This document shows, piece by piece, positions 1-5,441 of a DNA stretch of 5,441 bases. This DNA is from Actinomycetota bacterium (GTDB lineage Bacteria; Actinomycetota; Acidimicrobiia; Acidimicrobiales; Ilumatobacteraceae). Both the position numbers and the translations under genes were made by a program. Numbering within the stretch: the stretch's first letter is position 1; the number at the start of each line of letters is the position of its first letter. The notes beneath the pieces are model-generated. The model saw nothing but the letters and a program-made list of their open reading frames with translations. It did not search any database and had not been told where the DNA came from. The DNA is taken from NCBI GenBank assembly GCA_009927375.1, contig RFNE01000255.1, positions 1 through 5,441 on the forward strand. The letters run 5' to 3'.

Positions 1-1096
1 GGCGACTGGGTCGTGTCGCGCGATGTATACCCGCAGGGTCTCACCCCGCTCATCGAGCACGTTGAGTCACTTGGAATGGACTTTGGTATCTGGGTCGAAC
101 CTGAGTGCGTGAACGAGGACAGCGACGTGTTCCGCAATCACCCGGAGTGGGTGCTCGCCGATCGCGGTCGAGAACCGATTCGCGGGCGCAATCAGCTCGT
201 GTTGAACCTCGCGATTCCTGACGCGTTCGACCACGTCCTTGGACAACTGGATGCATTGTTGTCGAACAACCGAATCGCCTACGTGAAGTGGGACATGAAC
301 CGAGCCCATGTCGCGGGAAGCGGTCTCGATGGGGCGGCAGGAACGCACGCCCAGACCCTCGCCGTGTATCGCTTGATCGATGAGCTGCGCACTCGCCACC
401 CGAAGGTCGAGTTCGAGTCGTGTGCCTCGGGTGGTGGACGGGTCGACCTCGGCATGATCCGTCGCGTCGATCGCGTGTGGGCGAGCGACACGATTGACGC
501 ACTCGAGCGTCAAGAGATCCTCCGTGGGTTGTCACTGACTCTTCCACTCGAGTTCATCGGGAGCCATATCGGTTCCCGCGTCGCACACACCACGGGGCGT
601 CGTCACAGCATCGCATTCAGAGGTTTGACGGCACTCTTTTGGTCACCTTGGGGTCGAATGGAATCTCATCGATGCAAGCGAGGGAGAGCTCAAGACGTTG
701 AGCGAGATCGTGGCGTTGTACAAGCGCTCACGTGACCTCTTGCACTCGGGGACGTTGGTGTACTGCGACCTCGCACAACCACTCGTCGATCCGTCAGCGA
801 ATTCCTATGGAGTGATTGCGGCCGATCGGAGTGAAGCGCTCTTCACGTATGTCCAGTTGCGCAGCGAGCGGCACCAGACGCCTGACATCATCCGCATCAC
901 GGGGCTCGATCCCGACGCGAACTATCGCGTTTCGGTCATCGACATTGCGGGTGGTGTGCATGGAATGGCGCGACGCCAACCCGAATGGGTGACCTCGTCG
1001 GTGACGATGCGCGGCATCGACCTCGAAGTCATCGGCCTTCAGCCACCTGCGATCGTGCCCGAATCCGCAGTGCTCTTCAGCCTCAGTCGCCAATAG
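1..1096 (+). pseudogene. GH36-family alpha-galactosidase, 5'-partial, split by a +1 frameshift
   Basis: Family GH36 enzymes hydrolyse terminal alpha-1,6-galactose from raffinose-type oligosaccharides and related galactosides by a retaining mechanism. The reading frame enters at base 1 with a GDW motif. It continues with GIWVEPE (85-105), RNQLVL, the nucleophile motif KWDMNR (286-303, Asp codon 292-294), the substrate-binding ESCASGGGR (415-441) and the acid/base motif WASDTID (478-498, Asp codon 487-489). After the T-run at 637-640 the homology moves to frame 2: deleting one T gives LFGHLGVEWNL and then the usual end of the barrel (LSEIVALYKRSRDLLHSG) and a C-terminal beta domain ending at the TAG at 1094-1096. 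Unrepaired, the upstream frame stops at 733-735. The repaired part is about 364 residues, roughly the C-terminal half of a typical GH36 protein of around 700. All catalytic motifs precede the break, so this may be an intact gene with a sequencing or assembly error, or a recent pseudogene. The family call is firm; the exact substrate is not. Confidence 0.88.
637..640 (+). other. Frameshift site: one extra T in a TTTT run
   Basis: Frame 1 reads a convincing GH36 sequence up to ALF at this point and then turns into non-family sequence (WSPWGRMES). Frame 2 resumes family-like sequence (GHLGVEWNLIDASEGEL) at base 641. Removing one T from the run joins the two without any other change. This is a single-base homopolymer insertion relative to the ancestral frame. 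The sequence cannot show whether it is biological or a read error. Confidence 0.85.
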
Positions 1097-1099
1097 CCT
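1094..1099 (+). promoter_or_regulatory. Putative -10 element (TAGCCT) of a leaderless gatC promoter
   Basis: TAGCCT fits the TANNNT form of actinobacterial -10 boxes. It lies 8 nt before the gatC GTG, so transcription could begin at or next to the start codon. The box overlaps the TAG stop of the galactosidase. GAAGG follows, but it ends only 3 nt before the GTG, which is too close for a normal ribosome binding site. The same 11 bases, TAGCCTGAAGG, stand before ilvD at 5169-5179. I see no strong -35 element. Confidence 0.45.
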
Positions 1100-1107
1100 G
1101 AAGGGCT

Positions 1108-1425
1108 GTGACGACCCCCGATCCGAGTGCTCGACTGTCGCGCGACGTGGTGGCAAAGGTCGCCCGTTTGGCCCGACTCGACCTGACTCCCGACGAACTC
1201 GATGTGATGACCAATCAGCTCGCCGGCATGCTCGACCACTTCAGCGACATCGACAAGTTGGATCTCGCCGATGTTGCGCCCCTTGCCCAGCCATTGCCAC
1301 TAAAGAACGTGTTGCGCGACGACGTCGTCGTGAAAGGCCTCGATCGCGACGAGGTTCTCGCCGCCGCGCCGGCCGCTGAGGACGGCCGTTTCCGAGTGCC
1401 GCCGACGATCGGCTTCCAGGAGTAA
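1108..1425 (+). CDS. gatC: Asp/Glu-tRNA amidotransferase subunit C (GatC)
   Basis: GatC is the small subunit of the cytoplasmic GatCAB complex, which converts Glu-tRNA(Gln) to Gln-tRNA(Gln) and/or Asp-tRNA(Asn) to Asn-tRNA(Asn). It wraps around GatA and helps stabilise its contact with GatB. The 105-residue protein matches the usual size (about 95-105). It has the family pattern in order: VAKVARLARLDLTPDEL near residues 12-28, a helix QLAGMLDHFSDIDKLDL, then VAPLAQPLPLKNVLRDD around residues 60-74, and the closing APAAEDGRFRVPPTI. The GTG at 1108 is chosen because it places the VAKVARLARL helix at the usual distance from the N-terminus and is preceded by a plausible leaderless -10 box. The gatA start follows its stop codon after 2 nt, which supports a gatCAB operon. 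Confidence 0.95.
   Translation: MTTPDPSARLSRDVVAKVARLARLDLTPDELDVMTNQLAGMLDHFSDIDKLDLADVAPLAQPLPLKNVLRDDVVVKGLDRDEVLAAAPAAEDGRFRVPPTIGFQE
1418..1422 (+). promoter_or_regulatory. Ribosome binding site of gatA
   Basis: AGGAG lies within the last codons of gatC and ends 5 nt before the GTG at 1428. It is well placed to act as the Shine-Dalgarno site and supports that GTG as the gatA start. Its position inside gatC suggests coupled translation of the two subunits. Confidence 0.75.
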
Positions 1426-1427
1426 CG

Positions 1428-2849
1428 GTGGCCTTCCAGACCGCAGTCGACATCGCCAAGCAGGTTGCGAGTGGTTCGCTCAGCGCAACCACCGTTCTTG
1501 AGGAGCACCTCTCCCGCATCACAGAGCGCGAAGGCGAGGTCCACGCCTTCAACCTCGTCACAACGGAGTCTGCGCGTGCGACTGCACAGGCGATCGATGA
1601 GTCGGTCGCCAAGGGTCGACCCGTTGGTCCACTCGCCGGAGTGCCGATCGCACTGAAAGACAACATGTGCACACGTGGAGTTCCCACGACGTGTTCGTCC
1701 AAGATCCTCGAAGGTTGGAAGCCGCCGTACGACGCCACCGTCGTCACTCGTCTTGCCGCGGCAGGCGCAGTGTTCGTCGGCAAGACGAACCTCGATGAAT
1801 TCGCGATGGGCTCGAGCACGGAGAATTCCGCGTTCGGGCCAACGCGCAACCCACTCGACACATCGCGCGTGCCTGGAGGATCGAGTGGTGGTAGCGCCGC
1901 TGCGGTCGCCGCAGGGTTTTCGGCCGCGAGTCTCGGAAGCGACACGGGTGGAAGCATCCGTCAGCCAGCAGCGCTGTGTGGTCTCGTCGGCGTGAAGCCG
2001 ACCTACGGGGTCGTGAGCCGACAGGGACTGGTTGCGTTTGCGAGCAGCCTCGATCAGATCGGACCGTTCACGCACACCGTCGCTGACGCCGCCTTGTTGA
2101 TGGAAGTGATCGCGGGTCACGACGAGAACGACTCGACGTCGCTTCCACAGCCCGCTCCATCGCTGACCGCGGTGTTGGATCGTGGAGTGAAAGGTATGCG
2201 CATCGGTCGCATCACCGACCTTCCGGAGGGTTGTGAGCCAGAAGTCCTCACGCGACTCGACGAGGCTTTCGAGACACTTCGTCGCGCGGGTGCAACGATC
2301 GTCGACATCACGTTGCCGTCGCTGTCGTATGGCTTGACGGCGTACTACCTCGTCGCACCGGCAGAGGCGAGCAGCAACCTCGCTCGTTACGACGGAGTGC
2401 GGTACGGGCTTCGCGTGGACGCACCAGACCTCAATGCGATGTATGCAGCGACTCGCTCGCAGGGCTTCGGCCCCGAAGTGAAGCGCCGCATCATGCTCGG
2501 CACCTATGCGCTGTCGGCTGGGTACTTCGACGCCTATTACGGCAAGGCATTGAAGGTTCGCCGCCTCCTCGCAGACGACTTCTCTCGGGCATACAGTTCG
2601 TGCGACGTCATCCTCACTCCGACCTCGCCGACGGTCGCATTCAAGCTCGGCGAGAAGACGAACGATCCGCTCACGATGTACCTGTGCGACGTGTTCACGA
2701 TCCCCACCAACCTCGTGGGACACGCGGCGATGAGCGTGCCATTCGGCAAGGGCGCACACGACTTACCAGTAGGCGTGCAGGTGCTTGCGCCCGCCCTTGG
2801 TGAGGAGCAGATGTTCATGGTTGCTGCCGAATTGGAGCGTGGGCGATGA
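1428..2849 (+). CDS. gatA: Asp/Glu-tRNA amidotransferase subunit A (GatA), amidase-signature glutaminase
   Basis: GatA hydrolyses glutamine (or asparagine) and sends the ammonia through a channel to GatB, where the mischarged tRNA is amidated. The 473-residue protein is one amidase-signature domain. The Ser-cisSer-Lys triad can be placed: Lys77 in IALKDN, Ser152 in PGGSSGGSAAA and the nucleophile Ser176 in SDTGGSIRQPA. The spacings of 75 and 99 residues from the Lys equal those known for FAAH and other family members. Other GatA hallmarks are GPLAGVPIALKDN, GKTNLDEFAMGSSTENSAFGPTRNP and KPTYGVVSRQGLVAFASSLDQIGP. The last two separate GatA from generic amidases. Translation starts at a GTG with a good AGGAG site. 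The stop overlaps the gatB start (ATGA). The protein ends soon after the final helix (AAELERGR), about ten residues shorter than many GatA proteins of around 485, and this is unlikely to matter for catalysis. Confidence 0.97.
   Translation: MAFQTAVDIAKQVASGSLSATTVLEEHLSRITEREGEVHAFNLVTTESARATAQAIDESVAKGRPVGPLAGVPIALKDNMCTRGVPTTCSSKILEGWKPPYDATVVTRLAAAGAVFVGKTNLDEFAMGSSTENSAFGPTRNPLDTSRVPGGSSGGSAAAVAAGFSAASLGSDTGGSIRQPAALCGLVGVKPTYGVVSRQGLVAFASSLDQIGPFTHTVADAALLMEVIAGHDENDSTSLPQPAPSLTAVLDRGVKGMRIGRITDLPEGCEPEVLTRLDEAFETLRRAGATIVDITLPSLSYGLTAYYLVAPAEASSNLARYDGVRYGLRVDAPDLNAMYAATRSQGFGPEVKRRIMLGTYALSAGYFDAYYGKALKVRRLLADDFSRAYSSCDVILTPTSPTVAFKLGEKTNDPLTMYLCDVFTIPTNLVGHAAMSVPFGKGAHDLPVGVQVLAPALGEEQMFMVAAELERGR
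2834..2837 (+). promoter_or_regulatory. Ribosome binding site of gatB
   Basis: GGAG lies inside the end of gatA and ends 8 nt before the gatB ATG at 2846. With the ATGA stop/start overlap it indicates translational coupling of GatA and GatB, which act in equal amounts in the complex. Confidence 0.65.
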
Positions 2850-4306
2850 GCAACGCAACGAGCGCACCGTCGAATTCCGTTGCACTTCCCGACGGCTGGG
2901 AGATGGTCGTCGGCCTCGAGGTCCACGTGGAGCTCGACACCAAGACCAAGTTGTTCTCCGCGAGCCCCAATCGCTTCGGTGACGATCCAAACACCAACAT
3001 CGACCCGGTGACGCTCGGGCTTCCCGGTGCCCTTCCCGTGCTCAACCGACGAGCAGTCGAGTTGGCCATCCGACTCGGTCTCGCGCTCAACTGCACGGTG
3101 CAGGCGAGCACGTTCCACCGCAAGAACTACTTCTATCCCGACCTTCCCAAGGCGTATCAGATCTCGCAGTACGACCAGCCGATCAACGTGAACGGCTACC
3201 TGATGCTGCCAGGTGACGTGAAGATCGGCATCGAACGCGCGCACCTCGAAGAAGACACCGGCAAGTCCACACACTTCGGTGGCTCGAGCGGTCGCATTCA
3301 CGGCAGTGACTATTCGCTCGTCGACTTCAACCGTGCAGGCGTTCCCCTCGTGGAGATCGTGTCCAAGCCCGACATTCGCAACTCCGATCAAGCTCGTCAA
3401 TACGTCGCGGAACTGCGCAGCATCCTGCTTGCCGTCGGTGCGAGCGACGCCAAGATGGAGGAAGGCTCGATGCGCGTGGACGTGAACGTCTCGGTGCGTC
3501 GAACCGGTGAGCCGTTCGGGACGCGATGTGAGATCAAGAACGTGAACTCGATTCGCGCGGTTGGCAAGGCGATTGACTACGAGGCACGCCGCCAGATCGA
3601 CGTCCTCGAATCAGGGGGAGTGATTCGCCAAGAGACGCGTCACTGGGATGACGCCGAAGGCCGCACGCACACGTTGCGCACGAAGGAAGATGCCGACGAC
3701 TACCGGTACTTCCTCGAGCCAGACCTCGTGCTCTTGGACCCCGACACCGAGTGGGTGGACGCAATTCGTGCATCGTTGCCGATGCTTCCCGCAGAGCGGC
3801 GCGCGCGACTGTCGACCATCACCGGCGCGAACAAGGAAAGCGAAGCGGTCTACGTGATCGTCGAGCGTGGTCAGGACGACTACATCGCGACGGTCGCGGA
3901 CGCCGGCGGCGATGCATCTCGCGCGCTCGTCTACGTGACACAGGCATTCGCGGAAGAGGGTTCCACACCACGCGTTCCGGCAGCGGACCTTGCACGACTG
4001 ACGATCCTCGAACGCGATGCCAAAGTGACCGCCACGCAGGCAAAGACGATTCTCTCCGAACTCGTCGCCAACGGTGGTGGGGACGCTGCGAAGATCGCCG
4101 CAGAGAAAGGCTTCGAGGCGCTCGACACGAGTGCGGTTGAACAGATGGTCGACGATGCGATCGCAGCTCAGCCAGACGCCTGGGCCAAGTACTGCGCTGG
4201 CGAAGAGAAGGCCCTCGGTGCGATCGTCGGTGCGGTGATGAAGGCTTCCAAGGGCAAGGCTGACGGCAAGGTCGTCACCGCCATCCTCTTGTCTCGCAAG
4301 GGATAG
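2846..4306 (+). CDS. gatB: Asp/Glu-tRNA amidotransferase subunit B (GatB)
   Basis: GatB binds the mischarged tRNA, phosphorylates its Glu or Asp side chain with ATP and adds the ammonia delivered by GatA. The 486-residue protein has the full family layout. The cradle/kinase domain contains GLEVHVEL (23-30), PGALPVLNRRAVE (60-72), RKNYFYPDLPKAYQISQYDQP (92-112), HLEEDTGKSTH (133-143), KMEEGSMR (203-210), QETRHWD (262-268) and DDYRYFLEPDLV (284-295). A helical region and the YqeY-like tRNA-binding tail follow, ending in VGAVMKASKGKAD (461-473). The Glu and His residues of GLEVHVEL and the Glu pair of HLEEDTGK belong to the family's Mg/ATP site. A Gly/Ser-rich stretch near residues 144-154 is absent from the Staphylococcus protein as I recall it and resembles actinobacterial GatB. 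The ATG overlaps the gatA stop by 4 nt. The next gene starts after 42 nt, past an operator-like palindrome, so gatB probably ends the operon. Confidence 0.97.
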   Translation: MSNATSAPSNSVALPDGWEMVVGLEVHVELDTKTKLFSASPNRFGDDPNTNIDPVTLGLPGALPVLNRRAVELAIRLGLALNCTVQASTFHRKNYFYPDLPKAYQISQYDQPINVNGYLMLPGDVKIGIERAHLEEDTGKSTHFGGSSGRIHGSDYSLVDFNRAGVPLVEIVSKPDIRNSDQARQYVAELRSILLAVGASDAKMEEGSMRVDVNVSVRRTGEPFGTRCEIKNVNSIRAVGKAIDYEARRQIDVLESGGVIRQETRHWDDAEGRTHTLRTKEDADDYRYFLEPDLVLLDPDTEWVDAIRASLPMLPAERRARLSTITGANKESEAVYVIVERGQDDYIATVADAGGDASRALVYVTQAFAEEGSTPRVPAADLARLTILERDAKVTATQAKTILSELVANGGGDAAKIAAEKGFEALDTSAVEQMVDDAIAAQPDAWAKYCAGEEKALGAIVGAVMKASKGKADGKVVTAILLSRKG

Positions 4307-4314
4307 CGCACAAG

Positions 4315-4344
4315 TTGCGACAAGATGTTAGGTATGCCTAACAT
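4315..4344 (+). promoter_or_regulatory. Possible promoter of the iron permease gene
   Basis: TTGCGA (4315-4320) could be a -35 box and TAACAT (4339-4344) a TANNNT-type -10 box, with an 18-bp spacer. The palindrome at 4321-4348 fills the spacer and covers the -10 box, so a bound repressor would block RNA polymerase. Only 4 nt separate the -10 box from the ATG at 4349, which is short even for a leaderless transcript. The exact boxes are therefore uncertain. Confidence 0.3.
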
Positions 4345-4348
4345 CTTG
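4321..4348. promoter_or_regulatory. 28-bp palindrome, probable DtxR/IdeR-type iron-box operator
   Basis: Two 12-base arms, CAAGATGTTAGG and CCTAACATCTTG, are exact reverse complements around a TATG centre; only the T4333/G4336 pair breaks symmetry. The core TTAGGTATGCCTAA (4328-4341) matches 12 of 14 bases of the first part of the DtxR/IdeR consensus TTAGGTTAGCCTAACCTAA. Over all 19 consensus positions the match is 14. The site abuts the ATG of a predicted iron permease, where an iron-dependent repressor would be expected to act. Another metal regulator of the same family (MntR-like) is possible. As RNA the arms could form a 12-bp hairpin, but no T-run follows, so an intrinsic terminator is less likely. 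Confidence 0.65.
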
Positions 4349-5167
4349 ATGGTCACGAGTTTCCTCATCACCCTCCGCGAAGGGCTCGAAGCATCCCTCA
4401 TCATTGCGATCCTCCTCACTTATCTGACGAAGACGAATCGTCAGCACGAGGCGAAGTACGTCTGGATGGGGACCGCGGCTGCGATCGGAGCGTGTCTCGT
4501 CGCCGGAACGCTGATCTACATCCTCGTCGATGGTCTGCACGGCAATGCCGAATATGCCGTCGAAGGCGTCATTGCACTCGCTGCGGCTTCAGTGCTCACC
4601 CACATGATCTTCTGGATGCGCAAGAACTCACAATCGCTGAGCACAGAACTGCGAGAGAAGATCGATCGCTCTGCGAAGACCGCGGTGCTCGTCATCGCAT
4701 TCGTCGCCGTCGTGCGCGAAGGTCTCGAGACGGCACTCTTCCTCCTGAGCGCAGAGACGGAAACTGCCAGCGGATCGAGTGTGGTCATCGGTGGACTGAT
4801 CGGCCTCGCCGTTTCTGTCGTTCTCGGATATGCCGTGTTTGCTGGCGGACGCAAGGTCAACTTGAAGGCCTTCTTCACCGTCACGGCGGTGCTATTGCTC
4901 TTGTTCGCAGCAGGACTTGCGGGCAAGTTCGTGCACGAGTTCCGTGAGTTGATCATCGGCGAAGTCGAAGCCGGTGACAGCTGGTTCGTGCAGCCGGCAT
5001 GGAGCATTCAGTCGGGTATCTGGGCAGAGGGCACGTTCTACGACTTCATGCGCGGTTTGTTTGGATGGCACAAGGAAGCGGAGAACATCCGCGTCATCAC
5101 GTACTTCGCGTACTTGATCCCCGTCATGTACCTGTACTTTCGCAAGCCAGCAGTCACGTCCAAGTAA
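4349..5167 (+). CDS. efeU: FTR1/EfeU-family iron permease
   Basis: This is an integral membrane protein of the oxidase-dependent iron transporter family (yeast Ftr1, E. coli EfeU), which moves iron across the cytoplasmic membrane. The 272-residue protein is close to EfeU in size (about 276). It has both iron-binding REGLE motifs, at residues 10-14 in segment 1 and 123-127 in segment 4. Seven hydrophobic segments are visible at about 2-26, 38-62, 70-90, 111-134, 144-166, 175-197 and 248-264. A charged loop (91-110) contains RKNSQSLSTELREKIDR. The ATG at 4349 is preferred over an in-frame ATG at 4325 because MVTSFLITLREGLEA aligns with the EfeU N-terminus (MFVPFLIMLREGLEA), and the earlier start would put the palindrome inside the gene. 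No Shine-Dalgarno site is seen. EfeO and EfeB partners do not adjoin it: gatB lies upstream and ilvD downstream. The family call is firm; the metal and the electron partner are inferred. Confidence 0.93.
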   Translation: MVTSFLITLREGLEASLIIAILLTYLTKTNRQHEAKYVWMGTAAAIGACLVAGTLIYILVDGLHGNAEYAVEGVIALAAASVLTHMIFWMRKNSQSLSTELREKIDRSAKTAVLVIAFVAVVREGLETALFLLSAETETASGSSVVIGGLIGLAVSVVLGYAVFAGGRKVNLKAFFTVTAVLLLLFAAGLAGKFVHEFRELIIGEVEAGDSWFVQPAWSIQSGIWAEGTFYDFMRGLFGWHKEAENIRVITYFAYLIPVMYLYFRKPAVTSK

Positions 5168-5168
5168 G

Positions 5169-5174
5169 TAGCCT
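5169..5174 (+). promoter_or_regulatory. Putative -10 element (TAGCCT) of a leaderless ilvD promoter
   Basis: TAGCCT lies 7 nt before the ilvD ATG, in the 14-nt gap after the permease stop. It is identical to the box before gatC, and the match extends to TAGCCTGAAGG. GAAGG ends only 2 nt before the ATG, too close for a normal ribosome binding site, which favours reading the motif as a -10 box of a leaderless transcript. No clear -35 element is visible. Confidence 0.45.
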
Positions 5175-5181
5175 GAAGGCC

Positions 5182-5441
5182 ATGAGTAAGCCTTCTGTGA
5201 CACCGGTCGACGTCAAGCCGCGCAGTCGCGACGTCACCGACGGCAATCAGAAGGCCGCTGCACGCGCAATGTTGCGTGCGGTTGGGCTCACCGATGAGGA
5301 CTGGGATAAGCCACAGATCGGATTGGCGAATGCGTGGAACGAGGTCACTCCGTGCAACGCGACGTTGCGACGCTTGGCCGAGACTGCGCGCCAAGGAGTG
5401 CGCGCCTCGGGTGGCGTAGCGCTCGAGTTCGGCACCATCAC
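5182..5441 (+). CDS. ilvD: Dihydroxy-acid dehydratase (IlvD), N-terminal part, cut by the window end
   Basis: IlvD is a cytoplasmic Fe-S dehydratase that converts 2,3-dihydroxy-isovalerate and 2,3-dihydroxy-3-methylvalerate to the 2-oxo acids leading to valine, leucine and isoleucine. The 86 complete codons present read as a typical N-terminus: KPRSRDVTDGNQKAAARAML (12-31), then KPQIGLANAWNEVTPCN (43-59) and GGVALEFGTI (77-86). Cys58 in TPCN corresponds to a conserved cysteine ligand of the Fe-S cluster. KPRSRDVTDG and the xWDKPQIG stretch favour IlvD over the related 6-phosphogluconate dehydratase (Edd). The ATG at 5182 is the natural start: it precedes the conserved block by 11 residues and has a TANNNT box 7 nt upstream. 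The rest of the gene lies beyond the window. Confidence 0.94.
   Translation, partial: MSKPSVTPVDVKPRSRDVTDGNQKAAARAMLRAVGLTDEDWDKPQIGLANAWNEVTPCNATLRRLAETARQGVRASGGVALEFGTI

Noticed and set aside
698..1096. A separate 132-residue gene starting at ATG 698
   Set aside because: Its sequence continues the GH36 fold in the frame shifted by one base from the upstream part. In the repaired frame the homology already begins at 641, so it is a fragment of the same gene.
1215..2759. 514-codon open frame on the - strand opposite gatC/gatA
   Set aside because: It lies antisense to clearly conserved gatC and gatA. Its product is rich in Arg, Cys and His with no recognisable domain. Such long shadow frames are common in GC-rich genes with strong third-position bias.
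2537..3400. 287-codon open frame on the - strand opposite the gatA/gatB junction
   Set aside because: It is antisense to the conserved gatA end and gatB start, has no family resemblance, and overlaps the previous antisense frame.
3751..4140. 129-codon open frame in another frame inside gatB
   Set aside because: The product is Arg-rich and low in complexity, and lies wholly inside conserved gatB sequence; it is a shadow frame.
4516..5007. 163-codon open frame on the - strand opposite the permease
   Set aside because: The opposite strand encodes a clear seven-segment FTR1 permease with two REGLE motifs; the antisense product shows no recognisable family.
1..5441. A novel multi-gene system, defence island or mobile element
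   Set aside because: Every coding stretch is explained by GH36, GatCAB, FTR1/EfeU or IlvD. I saw no transposase, integrase, direct-repeat array, tRNA or terminal inverted repeats, and gene spacing is that of ordinary chromosome.

Overview
The window looks like a piece of an actinobacterial chromosome, most likely from an Acidimicrobiia-type lineage. The DNA is moderately high in GC and densely packed on one strand, and it uses GTG starts. The GatB protein carries a Gly/Ser-rich insertion that I associate with actinobacterial GatB. Two genes lack a well-placed Shine-Dalgarno site but have a TANNNT box 7-8 nt before the start codon, as in actinobacterial leaderless promoters. The class-level placement is an inference from protein style, not a computed phylogeny.

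Layout, all on the + strand: (1) 1-1096, the 3' part of a GH36 alpha-galactosidase gene, split by one extra base in a T-run at 637-640; (2) 1108-4306, a compact gatC-gatA-gatB operon for the tRNA-dependent amidotransferase that makes Gln-tRNA(Gln) and/or Asn-tRNA(Asn); (3) 4307-4348, a short intergenic region holding a 28-bp near-perfect palindrome with a TTAGG-N4-CCTAA core like a DtxR/IdeR iron box; (4) 4349-5167, an FTR1/EfeU-family iron permease with seven predicted membrane segments and two REGLE motifs; (5) 5182 to the window end, the first 86 codons of ilvD, dihydroxy-acid dehydratase, an Fe-S enzyme of branched-chain amino acid synthesis.

The gat genes work as one complex and look translationally coupled: there is a 2-nt gap between gatC and gatA and a 4-nt ATGA overlap between gatA and gatB. 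The permease is probably a separate, iron-controlled unit, because its operator-like palindrome directly abuts the best start codon. ilvD appears to have its own leaderless promoter just after the permease stop, and this shares an 11-bp sequence with the gatC start region. No gene-free stretch exceeds 45 bases.

I found no RNA gene, mobile element, CRISPR array or novel multi-gene system. The genes are ordinary core or metabolic genes. The points worth following up are the iron-box palindrome and the start-site correction it implies, the shared leaderless-promoter motif, and the frameshift in the galactosidase.
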